The notes: generated by a model not told the origin, from the sequence alone. A DNA stretch of 55,382 nt from Elusimicrobiota bacterium (GCA_027452025.1 DAIDHI010000091.1:1-55382), one strand, 5' to 3'. Counted from the stretch's first letter, positions 10,362-19,244 are shown. Translations and numbers: made by a program.

Positions 10362-11647
10362 CCGGGGGCATCGCCGCCGCGGCGGGCAAGGCCGCCGCTC
10401 TTGCCTCGCACCGGCGGGCCAAGATCCTCGCCGACGTCGGCGACGCCATCGAGCGCGAGACGGAGGCCTTCGCCCGCTTGATCGCCGAGGAGGTCAAAAA
10501 GCCCGTCAAGGAGGCGCGTCGCGAGGCCGCCCGGGCCGTCTTCACCTTTCGCTGGGCGGCCGAGGAGGCCAAGCGCTTCGGCGGCGAGCTCTTGCCGCTG
10601 GATCTCGACGCGAACACCGAGGGCCGCTTCGCGCTCACGCGCCGCGTGCCCCGCGGCCCGGCCCTCTTCATCACGCCGTTCAATTTTCCGCTCAACCTCG
10701 TAGCCCACAAGGTCGCCCCGGCCATCGCCGTGGGGCTGCCCTTCGTCCTCAAGCCGGCGCCGCAGGCCCCGCGCACGGCTCTCAAGCTCGCCCGGCTGAT
10801 CAAGGAGGCGGGCTGGCCGGAGGAGGCCATCGCCGTGGTCTCCGCGCCCGTGGAGGCCGCCGAGGCGCTCGTGCGAGACGATCGCTTCGCCATCCTCTCT
10901 TTTACCGGCAGCGCCAAGGTCGGCTGGCACTTGAAGTCCATCGCGGGCAAAAAGCACGTCCTGCTCGAGCTCGGCGGCAACGCCGGCGTCTTCGTCGGCG
11001 CCGACGCCGACGTGCCCTGGGCGGCGGCGCGCTGCGCTTGGGGGGCGTACTACTACTCGGGCCAAGTCTGCATCTCCGTGCAGCGCATCCTCGTCGAAAA
11101 GCCGGTCTACAAGGAATTCAAGGAGCTCTTCCTTAAAAACCTCGCCGAGCTCAAGATGGGCGATCCCTTGGACGACAAGACCGACATCGGCCCGCTCATC
11201 GACGGCAAGTCCGCGGACCGGGTGGAGGCCTGGATCCAAGAGGCCGTCGCGGGCGGAGGCAAGCTCCTGGCCGGCGGCAAGCGCAAGGGCGACATGCTGT
11301 GGCCGGCGCTGGTCGAAAACGCCCCGGAGTCCTGCAGGCTCTCCTGCGAGGAGGCCTTCGGGCCCGTGGCCACGATCGAGGAGGTCTCGTCGCGAGGGCG
11401 CGCCTTGGAAAAGCTCGCCTCCGGCAGCTACGGCCTGCAGGCGGGCCTCTTCACCAACGACCTGCGCTGGGTCGTCGAGGCCTGGAACAAGATCCCCGTC
11501 GGAGGCCTCATCGTGAACGACATCCCCGCCTTCCGCTCCGACGCCATGCCTTACGGAGGCACGCGCGATTCCGGCACGGGCCGCGAGGGCGCGCGCTACG
11601 CCATGGAGGAGTTCACGGAGCTGCGCACGCTGGTGCTCAAGCCGTAA
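10301..11647 (+). CDS. NAD(P)-dependent aldehyde dehydrogenase
   Basis: A 448-residue ALDH-family enzyme that oxidises an aldehyde to the acid. The oxyanion asparagine (ITPFNFPLNL), the general-base glutamate (LLELGGNAG) and the catalytic cysteine (YYSGQVCISVQRI) are all present, as is the cofactor loop FTGSAKVGWHL. Substrate is unknown; the closest-looking types are the glyceraldehyde-3-phosphate/lactaldehyde-like ALDHs. The start at 10301 has a GAGGAT ribosome site at good spacing, though it lies inside the HAD gene; ATG 10310 is an alternative. No histidine-pathway step needs this enzyme. Confidence 0.92.
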   Translation: MAQMVRDQHEIVGADEARALAGGIAAAAGKAAALASHRRAKILADVGDAIERETEAFARLIAEEVKKPVKEARREAARAVFTFRWAAEEAKRFGGELLPLDLDANTEGRFALTRRVPRGPALFITPFNFPLNLVAHKVAPAIAVGLPFVLKPAPQAPRTALKLARLIKEAGWPEEAIAVVSAPVEAAEALVRDDRFAILSFTGSAKVGWHLKSIAGKKHVLLELGGNAGVFVGADADVPWAAARCAWGAYYYSGQVCISVQRILVEKPVYKEFKELFLKNLAELKMGDPLDDKTDIGPLIDGKSADRVEAWIQEAVAGGGKLLAGGKRKGDMLWPALVENAPESCRLSCEEAFGPVATIEEVSSRGRALEKLASGSYGLQAGLFTNDLRWVVEAWNKIPVGGLIVNDIPAFRSDAMPYGGTRDSGTGREGARYAMEEFTELRTLVLKP

Positions 11648-11668
11648 GGACCGATCAGGAGAAATAAA

Positions 11669-13174
11669 ATGACCCCTCTCGTCGAATGCGTGCCGAATTT
11701 CTCGGAAGGCAAGGATAAGGCCAAGGTCGAGGCCATCGTCGCAGCGGCCAAGGCCGTCGGCGGCGTGACGGTCCTCGACGTGGAGACCGACGCCGACCAC
11801 AATCGCTGCGTCCTTTCCTTCGTCGCGCCGCCCGAGGCCGCCGTGGAGGCCTGCTTCCAGGTGGCGAGCAAGTCCAAGGAGCTCATCGACCTCAACGTCC
11901 ACAAGGGCGAGCACCCGCGCATGGGCGCCGTGGACGTCATTCCGTTCATCCCCGTGCGCGACATTTCGATCGAGGAGTGCGCCAAGCTCGCCGAGCGCCT
12001 GGCCGAGCGCGTGGGCCGGGAGCTGGAGATCCCCGCTTACCTCTACGACGAGGCCGCGCGCGTTGCGCAGCGCAAGGACCTCGCGTTGGTGCGCAAGGGC
12101 CAGTTCGAGGGCCTGCGCGAGCTCATCGGGAAGGATCCTTCCCGCGCGCCGGATTTCGGGCCCAACCGCATCCATCCGACGGCGGGAGCCGTGGCGGTGG
12201 GCGCGCGTCGGCAGATCATCAACTTCAACATGAACCTCGACATCGCCGACATGGCGGCCGGCAAGGACATCGCCAAGAGGATCCGCGCTTCGGGCGGGGG
12301 ACTGCCGTGCGTGCGGGCCAAGGAGATATTCCTCGAGAAGCGCAGCCAGGTCCAGATCTCCACCGTACTGACCGACTATCGGAAAACTTCGATGGCGCGC
12401 ACGCTTTCGGAGTGCATGCGCCTGGCCGGCGAGCACAAGGCGCGCGTCGTTTCGACGGAGCTCGTCGGCCTGCTGCCCCGCGAGGCCCTCGTCGACTTCG
12501 CCTTGGAGACTTTGACGCTCGAGAACTTCAACCCCGACGTCCAGATCCTGGAGCGGCGGCTGGAGGCCGTCGGCGCCCTCGGCGGCGCGCCGAGCTGGCA
12601 GGACGCGGGTCGCCTGGTCGTGGAGGCGCTCTCGAGCACCGACGCCACTCCCGGCGGGGGCTCCGCCGCCGGCATCTGCGCGGGAATGGGCTGCGGCCTG
12701 GGGTTGATGGCCATCGGCATCAGCCTCAGATCGAAGAAGCTCGACGCGGCCAAGCGTCCGCCTCTCGAGGAGGCGTCCCGGGCCCTCTGCGGGCTCAAGG
12801 CGCGCTTCGAGCGCCTGACGGCCGAGGACGCGCGGGCCTTCGATCTCTTCATGGAGGCCATGTCCTTGTCCAAGGACGACCCGGCGCGGCCGCAGCGCAT
12901 GCAGCAGGCCCTCGTCCACGCCGCCGAGGTGCCGCTGGAGACGGCGAAGGCGGCGACCGAGGCCTTCGCGGCCTGTCTCGGGGCCCGCCCTTATGCCCAG
13001 AGCGCCGTGGCCTCCGACCTCAACTGCGCCCTGCACCTGCTCATGGCCGCGGCCCACTGCGCCGCCGAGAACGTGCGCATCAATCTCGGCGGCATAAAGG
13101 AATCCGCGAAGGCGTCTGCGCTGGAAGGCGCCCTGCAGGCCGCGCTCGACCGGCTCTCGGCCGCCCCGGTCTGA
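11669..13174 (+). CDS. ftcD: Glutamate formimidoyltransferase / formimidoyltetrahydrofolate cyclodeaminase
   Basis: A 501-residue bifunctional enzyme. The N-terminal ~300 residues are the formimidoyltransferase (VECVPNFSEGKD at the start, HKGEHPRMGAVDVIPFIP), moving the formimino group from formiminoglutamate to tetrahydrofolate. The C-terminal ~180 residues are the cyclodeaminase (TPGGGSAAGICAGMG), releasing ammonia to give 5,10-methenyl-THF. This defines the THF-dependent, glutamate-releasing branch of histidine degradation; no HutF/HutG genes are seen. The start is well placed behind AGGAGAAATAAA. It ends the hut cluster. Confidence 0.95.
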   Translation: MTPLVECVPNFSEGKDKAKVEAIVAAAKAVGGVTVLDVETDADHNRCVLSFVAPPEAAVEACFQVASKSKELIDLNVHKGEHPRMGAVDVIPFIPVRDISIEECAKLAERLAERVGRELEIPAYLYDEAARVAQRKDLALVRKGQFEGLRELIGKDPSRAPDFGPNRIHPTAGAVAVGARRQIINFNMNLDIADMAAGKDIAKRIRASGGGLPCVRAKEIFLEKRSQVQISTVLTDYRKTSMARTLSECMRLAGEHKARVVSTELVGLLPREALVDFALETLTLENFNPDVQILERRLEAVGALGGAPSWQDAGRLVVEALSSTDATPGGGSAAGICAGMGCGLGLMAIGISLRSKKLDAAKRPPLEEASRALCGLKARFERLTAEDARAFDLFMEAMSLSKDDPARPQRMQQALVHAAEVPLETAKAATEAFAACLGARPYAQSAVASDLNCALHLLMAAAHCAAENVRINLGGIKESAKASALEGALQAALDRLSAAPV

Positions 13175-13251
13175 CGGCGGCGTGACGCCTCCTGACAATC
13201 ACTGACCGCCTGGGTCTGGAAGGTCCGGCTTAGTCAGGCTACCCTGGAGGC

Positions 13252-14466
13252 ATGACCGTTCGCTGGTCGGTGACCTTCAAGCTCTCCGTGGCCGCTTCCG
13301 CTTTGGCCCTGGGCGTCATCGGCGTCCTGGCCGAGACGTTGCTCCAGGCCGAGCAAAACCGCGTGCTCGGGCAGATCGCGCTGCGGGCCCAGGCCTACGC
13401 GCAAGCCTGCCGCGAGGCTCTGCTTCCCCGCGAGGACGTCTTCGCTTTGCATTTCGCCACCGAAGAGGCCCTCAAGGAGCCGGGCGTGGCCGAGGCCGGA
13501 GTCGTCGACTTGAAGGGGCGGGTGCTCTCGGATTCGGAGCCGTCCTTGATCGGCGAGCGGGTCGCCTCGGCCTACCGGTGGCTGGCCGCCGACCATCCCG
13601 AGACGCGTCCCGACGGGCGGGGCGGCTACGAGGCCCTGGCCGCCATCCCGGGCTTGGCGGCGGTCAGGCTGCGCGTGTCTCAGGCCTCCCTGCGCCTGGC
13701 CCTGGCGGCGATTCGGCGGCGCGTGTGCGTGCTGGCCGGCCTGGCCGGGCTGCTCAATATCGCCGGCGTCGTGCTTCTCATCGCCCGGGAGCGCCAACGC
13801 CTGCGCTCGCAGGTGGGCCGCCTGGTGCGCAAGGAGGTCGCGCGCGAGGTCGTCGACGGCGAGATCCGCCTGGAAGGCCGCCGATGCGAGGTCAGCGTCC
13901 TTTTCACCGACCTGAGGGGATTTACCACGCTGTCGGAGCAGATGTCGCCCGAGGAAGTCGTGGGGATGCTCAACGCTTATTTCGCGCAGATGGTGCGCAT
14001 CGTCGACGCCCACGGCGGCTGGGTCGACAAGTTCATCGGCGACGGGCTCATGGCGGTTTTCGGCGAGGTGCGCGGCCAGCCCGACCACGCCGAGCGGGCC
14101 GCCGCCTGCGCCCTGGAGCTGCGCGAGTGCATCGCGCGCCTGAACGTCGAGCGCATCCAGAGGGGCTTGGCCGCCCTCAAGCTCGGAATCGCCATCAATA
14201 CGGGAGCCGTCGTCGCGGGCACGGTCGGCGCCGACCGGCGGCTCGAATACACGGTGATCGGCGACACCGTGAACGTGGCCTCGCGCCTGGAGCACATGAA
14301 CGCCGTCCTGGGCACGGACTTGCTGGTCTCGGAGAGCACGCGGCAGAGGGCCTTTCGCAGCTTCAAGTTCGAGTGCGTGGGGCCGCTCAACGTGAAGGGC
14401 CACGAGGCCGCCGTGCTGGCCTACCGGCTCCTGCGCCGCGAGGGCGCCAAACCGGTGCCGGCCTAG
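13252..14466 (+). CDS. Membrane-bound class III adenylate/guanylate cyclase
   Basis: A 404-residue cyclase. A membrane helix at about residues 8-28 and another at about 157-178 bracket an extracytoplasmic sensor of ~125 residues. A short linker (VRKEVAREVVDGEIRLEG) leads into the catalytic domain: metal aspartates in VLFTDLRGFTT (D220) and FIGDGLMAVFGE, and TVIGDTVNVASRLE. It probably converts an outside signal into cAMP. The ATG follows GGAGGC directly, and TACCCT lies 6 bases upstream. Its stop codon shares the palindrome CTAG with the stop of the converging rmlD-like gene. Confidence 0.9.
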   Translation: MTVRWSVTFKLSVAASALALGVIGVLAETLLQAEQNRVLGQIALRAQAYAQACREALLPREDVFALHFATEEALKEPGVAEAGVVDLKGRVLSDSEPSLIGERVASAYRWLAADHPETRPDGRGGYEALAAIPGLAAVRLRVSQASLRLALAAIRRRVCVLAGLAGLLNIAGVVLLIARERQRLRSQVGRLVRKEVAREVVDGEIRLEGRRCEVSVLFTDLRGFTTLSEQMSPEEVVGMLNAYFAQMVRIVDAHGGWVDKFIGDGLMAVFGEVRGQPDHAERAAACALELRECIARLNVERIQRGLAALKLGIAINTGAVVAGTVGADRRLEYTVIGDTVNVASRLEHMNAVLGTDLLVSESTRQRAFRSFKFECVGPLNVKGHEAAVLAYRLLRREGAKPVPA

Positions 14467-15311
14467 GCGCGCAGGCCGCGCGCGAGCGTCCAGGGCGCCA
14501 GGCCCAGCAAGCTCGAGAGGCGCGAGCAGTCCAGCGAGCAATCGGCGGGCCGCCGCGCGGGCGAGGGCAGCTCGGCCATCGTGATCGGCGTAAGCAGCCC
14601 GGGATCGAAGCCGAAGGCCGCGCAGACGCGGCGGCCGAACTCCAGGCGGCTGACGCGCTCGGCGCCCGACCAGTGAAAGACTCCGCGCAAGCCCCTCGAC
14701 AGGCAGCGCTGCGCGACTTCGGCGATCGAGGCGACCGGCGTGGGGGTCCGGATCTGGTCGGTGAAGAGCCGGATCTCGCGCCCCGCCGAAAGCTCGGCGA
14801 TGAGGTGATCCAGGAAGTTGCGCCGGCCGGAGCCGTCGCGGCCGTAGACCAGCGAGACGCGCAGGAGGCAGGCTCCCGGATGGGCGGCCAAGACCAGCTC
14901 CTCGCCTTCGCGCTTCACGCGGCCGTAGACGCTGATCGGCGCGGTCGGGTCCTCCTCGCGATACGGGGCCTTGGTGCCGTCGAAGACCAAGTCGGTGGAA
15001 AAATGGAGCAATGGGATGCCGGCCCTGGCGCAGGCGCGTGCCAGCGCTTGCGGCCCGAGGGCGTTGACCTGCCGGGCCGCTTGCGGGTCCCTTTCGCAAG
15101 CGTCCGGCGCGGCCATGGCCGCGGCGTTGATGGCGGCGGCGGGGCGCAACTCGGCGACGGCCCGCTTGAGCGCGGCGGCGTCGCGAAGTTCCAGGCGCGG
15201 GTCGAGGATCTCGAAGCGGCCGGCGAGGTCGGCTTTGAGGCGGGCGCCGACGAAGCCCGTCGAGCCGAGGAGCAGCAAACGGCTTGGCCGACTATCCGCG
15301 CGGATAGTCAC
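14463..15311 (-). CDS. RmlD-like NAD(P)-dependent sugar-nucleotide reductase
   Basis: A 282-residue extended short-chain dehydrogenase of the dTDP-4-dehydrorhamnose reductase type. It has a nucleotide-binding glycine motif (LLLLGSTGFVGARL), NAAAMAAPDACE, FSTDLVFDG and the catalytic YGRVKREGE (YxxxK). In rhamnose synthesis the enzyme reduces dTDP-4-keto-L-rhamnose, but no rmlABC genes are present, so another sugar nucleotide or a maturation role is possible. The assigned start is a GTG that lies inside a perfect 20-bp palindrome (15290-15309); a TTG at the LLLLG motif is an alternative. It lies 18 bases downstream of pckG. Confidence 0.82.
   Translation of the reverse strand: MTIRADSRPSRLLLLGSTGFVGARLKADLAGRFEILDPRLELRDAAALKRAVAELRPAAAINAAAMAAPDACERDPQAARQVNALGPQALARACARAGIPLLHFSTDLVFDGTKAPYREEDPTAPISVYGRVKREGEELVLAAHPGACLLRVSLVYGRDGSGRRNFLDHLIAELSAGREIRLFTDQIRTPTPVASIAEVAQRCLSRGLRGVFHWSGAERVSRLEFGRRVCAAFGFDPGLLTPITMAELPSPARRPADCSLDCSRLSSLLGLAPWTLARGLRA
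15290..15309. repeat. Perfect 20-bp palindrome at the rmlD-like start
   Basis: The sequence GACTATCCGCGCGGATAGTC reads the same on both strands without a mismatch. It covers the first codons of the rmlD-like gene and lies between that gene and the pckG stop. As RNA it could form a hairpin sequestering the start region; as DNA it could be a dimeric operator. No second copy was noticed in the window. Confidence 0.7.
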
Positions 15312-15329
15312 TGTCGCCGGAGACGGCGG

Positions 15330-17138
15330 TCAGGCCGCGACGGCCGTCTTGAGGCGGTCCTTGAGCGCCTCGTACTGCTTCCACATGCGCTGGCTCAGGC
15401 GCGGGCCGAACTTCTCGAAAAAGGCCTTGTGGCCATCGAGCTCGCTCGCCCAGTCCTCGGCGCGGACCTCCAGGAGCTTTTCCATGGCGCCGGCGGGAAG
15501 GCTTAGTCCGGTCGTGTCGAGGGCGTCCTTGGTCGGGACGAAGCCGATCGGGGTCTTCGCGGCCTTGCCGTCGCCCTCGCAGCGGCTGAGGATCCATTCG
15601 AGCACGCGCAGGTTCTCGCCGTAGCCCGGCCAGAGGAACTTGCCTTTCTCATCCTTGCGGAACCAGTTGACGTGGAAGATCTTCGGCGGCTTGGGGATGC
15701 GGGCTCCCATCTGCAGCCAGTGCGCGAAGTAGTCCGCCATGTTGTAGCCGCAGAAGGGCAGCATGGCCATCGGGTCGCGGCGGACCTCGCCGACTTTCCC
15801 CTCGGCCGCGGCCGTGCGCTCGCTGGCGACGGTGGCGCCGACATAGACGCCGTGGTCCCAGTCGAACGTCTCGAAGACCAGCGGAGCGACTCGCTCGCGC
15901 CGGCCGCCGAAGATGATCGCCGAGATCGGCACGCCCTGCGGATCCTCCCATTTGGGCGAGATCGTCGGGCACTGGCCGGCGGGGGCGGTGAAGCGCGAAT
16001 TGGGATGGGCGCCGAGCAGCGGCTTGCCGTTCTCGTCCGAAAAGCCCGGCTTCCAGGGCTTGCCGTCCCAGGTGGTGCCCGAGGCCGGCGGCGCGCCTTC
16101 GCCGTCCTCCCACCAGACGGTCAGGTCGTCGCCGAGCAGGACGTTGGTGAAGATCGTGTTTTTCTGGATCGTCTTGATGGCGTTGGGGTTGGTGCGGGAG
16201 TTGGTGCCCGGGGCCACGCCGAAAAATCCCGCTTCCGGGTTGACGGCCCACAGCCGGCCGTCGGCGCCGACGCGCAGCCAGGCGATGTCGTCGCCTACCG
16301 TCCAGATCTTGTAGCCCTTGTGCTTGAGGCCTTCCGGCGGGATGAGCATGGCCAGGTTGGTCTTGCCGCAGGCGCTGGGGAAAGCCGCGGTGACGTAGCG
16401 CGTCTGGCCGTCTTTCTCGATGCCCAAAATCAGCATGTGCTCGGCCAGCCAATTCTCCTGGCGGGCGTGCCAGGAGCCGATGCGCAGGGCCAGGCACTTC
16501 TTGCCGAGGAGGGCGTTCCCGCCGTAAGCCGAGCCCGTGGAGACGATGGCGTTGTCCTCGGGGAAGTGCAGGATCATGCGGTGCGAGATATCGCACTCGG
16601 CCTTGGAGTGCAGGCACTTGGTGAAGTCTCCGTCGTCGCCGAGGAGGTCCAGCACCTTCCGGCCGATGCGGGCCATGATGCGCATGTTCAAGACGACGTA
16701 GATCGAGTCGGTGATCTCGACGCCGATCTTGGAGAAGGGCGAGCCGACCGGGCCCATCGAGAACGGGACGATGTACATCGTGTGGCCCTTCATCGCGCCT
16801 TTGAGGACCTCTTCGGACTTGGCGTAGGCCTCTCGGGGGTCCATCCAGTTGTTGGTGGGCCCGGCGTCCTCTTTCTTGCGGGTGCAGATGAAGGTGAGGT
16901 TCTCGGTGCGGGCGACGTCGCTGCGGTTGGAGCGGCTGTAGAAGCAGCCCGGCAGCTTCTCGGGGTCGAGCGGAATCATCTGGCCGCGCGCGATGCCGCG
17001 TTTTTCCAGCCGGCGCTTCTCCGCTTCCGAGCCGTCGATCCAGCAGATCTGGTCAGGTTGGCAAAGGGTCTCGATTTCCTTGACCCAGGCGAGCAATTTG
17101 GAGTTCTTGGTGGGGGCAATAGGTTGGGAAGGTGCCAT
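15330..17138 (-). CDS. pckG: Phosphoenolpyruvate carboxykinase (GTP)
   Basis: Converts oxaloacetate plus GTP to phosphoenolpyruvate, GDP and CO2, the entry to gluconeogenesis. The 602-residue length is normal for the GTP type. Visible signatures are the PEPCK-specific P-loop FPSACGKTNLAML, the metal/GTP block VGDDIAWLRVG, the substrate-loop region GVYVGATVASERTA and the CGYNMADYFAHW block. A good extended -10 (TGCTACAAT) ends only 5 bases before the ATG, suggesting a leaderless message. Amino-acid carbon entering the TCA cycle from histidine via glutamate would need this enzyme to make sugars. Confidence 0.96.
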   Translation of the reverse strand: MAPSQPIAPTKNSKLLAWVKEIETLCQPDQICWIDGSEAEKRRLEKRGIARGQMIPLDPEKLPGCFYSRSNRSDVARTENLTFICTRKKEDAGPTNNWMDPREAYAKSEEVLKGAMKGHTMYIVPFSMGPVGSPFSKIGVEITDSIYVVLNMRIMARIGRKVLDLLGDDGDFTKCLHSKAECDISHRMILHFPEDNAIVSTGSAYGGNALLGKKCLALRIGSWHARQENWLAEHMLILGIEKDGQTRYVTAAFPSACGKTNLAMLIPPEGLKHKGYKIWTVGDDIAWLRVGADGRLWAVNPEAGFFGVAPGTNSRTNPNAIKTIQKNTIFTNVLLGDDLTVWWEDGEGAPPASGTTWDGKPWKPGFSDENGKPLLGAHPNSRFTAPAGQCPTISPKWEDPQGVPISAIIFGGRRERVAPLVFETFDWDHGVYVGATVASERTAAAEGKVGEVRRDPMAMLPFCGYNMADYFAHWLQMGARIPKPPKIFHVNWFRKDEKGKFLWPGYGENLRVLEWILSRCEGDGKAAKTPIGFVPTKDALDTTGLSLPAGAMEKLLEVRAEDWASELDGHKAFFEKFGPRLSQRMWKQYEALKDRLKTAVAA

Positions 17139-17143
17139 GGCTC

Positions 17144-17152
17144 ATTGTAGCA
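17144..17152 (-). promoter_or_regulatory. Extended -10 of pckG
   Basis: On the minus strand TGCTACAAT, then GAGCC, then the pckG ATG. With transcription starting about 6-7 bases after the hexamer, the first transcribed base would be at or next to the start codon. There is no Shine-Dalgarno sequence. Confidence 0.55.
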
Positions 17153-17165
17153 CAATAGCCAAAAA

Positions 17166-17193
17166 GGGGGCTTTGACCCCGGTCAAAGCCCCC
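17166..17193 (-). terminator. Rho-independent terminator after the small secreted protein gene
   Basis: Two 13-base arms (GGGGGCTTTGACC and GGTCAAAGCCCCC) separated by two bases form a near-perfect hairpin; on the minus strand it is followed by TTTTT. It closes the transcript coming from 17711, and possibly the whole pst operon, just before the pckG promoter. Confidence 0.85.
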
Positions 17194-17222
17194 TTCGGAC
17201 GTCCTTTAGGCGCCGGATCGCG

Positions 17223-17711
17223 TCAGATCTTCTCGAGGAAGACGTCGATCGCGGCCGTATCGGCGCCGGTGCAGGAGTCGATGAGGCCGCCGTAGCGGTA
17301 GCCGAGCGCGTAGCCGGCGCCCAGCGAAGGCTTGCCGGCGTCCACGCGGCCCACGGCCTGTCCTTTATACAGGATATTGCCGGAGGAGACCTTCAGATCG
17401 TCGAATTGGAAGCGCACGGTCTGGCCCAAGGGGCTGGTGAACAGCGCGCCGACGGCCCCGTTGGACAGGGTCAGGATCACGGTCCCGCCGGTCGGGTTGA
17501 CGTCGCAGATCTTGATGTCCACGAACTGCCCGTCGATGGCTTGGGCGTAGAGGCGCCAGCCGGACGCCTTTCGGGCGGCCTGGAGGGCGTGGAACGCGGG
17601 CGCAAGGCCTTTGAGGACGGGGCTGGCGGCGTCGCCGCTCCAGTCGAGACGAGCGGCGCGCGCGGGGGCGGCGAGGCCGAGCGTCAAGCAGGCGAGGAAT
17701 AATCGTTTCAT
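17223..17711 (-). CDS. Small secreted protein of unknown function, probable Pho-regulon member
   Basis: A 162-residue protein with a clear signal peptide (MKRLFLACLTLGLAAPARA, cleavage after ARA). The mature part has beta-rich stretches (VDIKICDVNPTGGTVILTLS, TVRFQFDDLKV) and two or three cysteines; no family is recognised. It follows phoU and has its own direct-repeat box at 17754-17772. A TATGCT hexamer ends 7 bases before the ATG, so it can be transcribed separately as a leaderless message. A strong terminator follows. A periplasmic or surface role in phosphate starvation is inferred only from position and box. Confidence 0.75.
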   Translation of the reverse strand: MKRLFLACLTLGLAAPARAARLDWSGDAASPVLKGLAPAFHALQAARKASGWRLYAQAIDGQFVDIKICDVNPTGGTVILTLSNGAVGALFTSPLGQTVRFQFDDLKVSSGNILYKGQAVGRVDAGKPSLGAGYALGYRYGGLIDSCTGADTAAIDVFLEKI

Positions 17712-17718
17712 GGCTACA

Positions 17719-17724
17719 GCATAA
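17719..17724 (-). promoter_or_regulatory. Candidate -10 of the 17711 gene
   Basis: TATGCT on the minus strand, ending 7 bases before the ATG and starting 32 bases from the nearer half-site of the upstream direct repeat. Confidence 0.4.
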
Positions 17725-17753
17725 GGTGCGCGCCCGACACCGGCTTGCCACCG

Positions 17754-17772
17754 GTGTAAACGGCGCGTGACA
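17754..17772 (-). promoter_or_regulatory. Pho-box-like direct repeat before the small secreted protein
   Basis: Plus-strand reading GTGTAAACGGCGCGTGACA: a GTAAAC half-site and a GTGACA half-site 11 bases apart, i.e. TGTCAC then GTTTAC on the coding (minus) strand. The same arrangement (GTGTAAAC...GTGACA at identical spacing) occurs at 31135-31153. It lies between the phoU stop and the next start. Confidence 0.6.
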
Positions 17773-17778
17773 CCGTCC

Positions 17779-18450
17779 CTAGGGGGCTTTTTGCGCTTTC
17801 CCGGCCGAATGCCGGATGTCCTGGCCGAGGACCATGAAGACGACGTCCTCGGCGATGTTGGTGGCGTGGTCGGCGATGCGCTCGAGGTTGCGGGAGACCA
17901 GGATCAGGTCCAGGCCGCGTTGGACGTCGGAGGAGTCCTTTTGCATCTGCGAGAGCCACTTCGTCAGCGTCTCGCTCTTGAGCCGGTCTTCCTCGTCGTC
18001 GCGGGCGACGACGGAGCGCGCCAACTCGACGTCGCGCCGGGAAAACGCCGCCAGCGCGTCCTTGACCATCGAGGAGGCCAGCTCGACCATGCGGGGGATG
18101 TCGCCTAGCTTGGCCCGGGGGGCCTTCGCCAGGAAGGCGCCCGTCTCCGCCACGTTGACGGCTTGGTCGGCGATGCGCTCGAGGTCCGTGTTGACCTTGA
18201 GCGCCGCGGCGATGAGCCGCAGGTCTCCGGCGGCCGGCTGGTGGAGGGCGATGAGCCGCAGGCATTCGTCGTCGATTTCGACGTGCAGGCGATTGACCAA
18301 CTCCTCGTCCTCGCCCACGGCCCGGCCGAAGCTCTCGTCTTGGCCCTCCAGGACGCGGGAGGCGTTGCCGATCATGCGAAGGGCCAGTTCGCCCATCTCG
18401 AGCAGCCTGCGGCGCAGCGCTTCCAGATCCTCGTCGAAGTGCCGGGTCAT
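17779..18450 (-). CDS. phoU: Phosphate-specific transport system accessory protein PhoU
   Basis: A 223-residue all-helical protein with two PhoU repeats, each showing the metal-cluster motif around D-ERIADqA/HATNIAE (DLERIADQAVNVAE and NLERIADHATNIAE). PhoU restrains PhoR and the Pst transporter when phosphate is plentiful. An in-frame ATG at 18471 exists, but the ATG at 18450 has GGAGG five bases upstream and gives the usual PhoU N terminus (MTRHFDEDLEAL). It is the last pst gene of the operon, 17 bases after pstB. Confidence 0.94.
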   Translation of the reverse strand: MTRHFDEDLEALRRRLLEMGELALRMIGNASRVLEGQDESFGRAVGEDEELVNRLHVEIDDECLRLIALHQPAAGDLRLIAAALKVNTDLERIADQAVNVAETGAFLAKAPRAKLGDIPRMVELASSMVKDALAAFSRRDVELARSVVARDDEEDRLKSETLTKWLSQMQKDSSDVQRGLDLILVSRNLERIADHATNIAEDVVFMVLGQDIRHSAGKAQKAP

Positions 18451-18467
18451 TGGGCCTCCATCATAGC

Positions 18468-19244
18468 TCATCCAAAGCGCCCGGTGACGTAATCCTCCGT
18501 GCGCTTGTCGGAGGGCTTGGTGAAGATCGTGCCGGTGGCGGAAAATTCCACGAGCTCGCCGAGCAGCATGAACGCCGTGAAGTCGGAGACGCGGGCGGCC
18601 TGCTGCATGTTGTGGGTGACGATGACGATGGTCAGCTGCTTCTTGAGCTCGAGGACGAGCTCCTCGATGCGCGCCGTCGCGATGGGATCGAGGGCCGAGC
18701 AGGGCTCGTCGAGCAGCAGCACGTTGGGGCTGACGGCCAGCGCGCGGGCGATGCAGAGCCTCTGCTGCTGGCCGCCGGACAAGCCCAGGGCGGAGCGGCG
18801 CAGGCGGTCCTTGACCTCGTCCCAGAGAGACGCCTGGCGCAGGCTGGCCTCGACGCGGCCTTCGAGCTCGGAGCGGCCGCCGGCGATGCCGTTCAAGACC
18901 AGGCCGGAGGCGACGTTGTCGAAGATCGACATGTTCGGAAAGGGATTGGGCCTCTGGAAGACCATGCCGACGTGCCGGCGCAAGACGACGGGATCCAAGC
19001 TCAGCACGTCGCGGCCGTAGAGCACCACCTGTCCGGACATCGTCGTGCCGGGCGCCGTCTCGTGCATGCGGTTCAGGCAGCGCACGAGCGTGGACTTGCC
19101 GCAGCCCGAGGGCCCGATGATCGCGGTGACGGCTTTTTCGAGGAACCGCGCGGTCACGCCCTTGAGCACCTCGTTGGAGCCGTAGCCGGCGCGCAGGCCT
19201 CTGACCTCCATCGCCGGTCCTCCAGCCGTCTGGCCGGTCGTCAC
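18468..19244 (-). CDS. pstB: Phosphate ABC transporter ATP-binding protein
   Basis: The ATPase that powers phosphate import through PstCA. The 258 residues contain Walker [10 protein letters not shown], signature [15 protein letters not shown], Walker [13 protein letters not shown] and the switch histidine ([13 protein letters not shown]). The first possible start is a GTG overlapping the pstA stop; an ATG at 19211 ([11 protein letters not shown]) with its own GGAGG is equally credible and would shorten the protein by 11 residues. Confidence 0.95.
   Translation of the reverse strand: MTTGQTAGGPAMEVRGLRAGYGSNEVLKGVTARFLEKAVTAIIGPSGCGKSTLVRCLNRMHETAPGTTMSGQVVLYGRDVLSLDPVVLRRHVGMVFQRPNPFPNMSIFDNVASGLVLNGIAGGRSELEGRVEASLRQASLWDEVKDRLRRSALGLSGGQQQRLCIARALAVSPNVLLLDEPCSALDPIATARIEELVLELKKQLTIVIVTHNMQQAARVSDFTAFMLLGELVEFSATGTIFTKPSDKRTEDYVTGRFG

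Noticed and set aside
10358-13198. 946-codon minus-strand open frame opposite ALDH and ftcD
   Set aside because: Spans two genuine genes and their gap, low-complexity composition, no recognisable domain.
13185-13213. TGAC repeats (TGACG, TGACA, TGACC) before the membrane cyclase
   Set aside because: Period is 10, not 11, and the orientation is wrong for the plus-strand gene; not counted as a Pho-type box.
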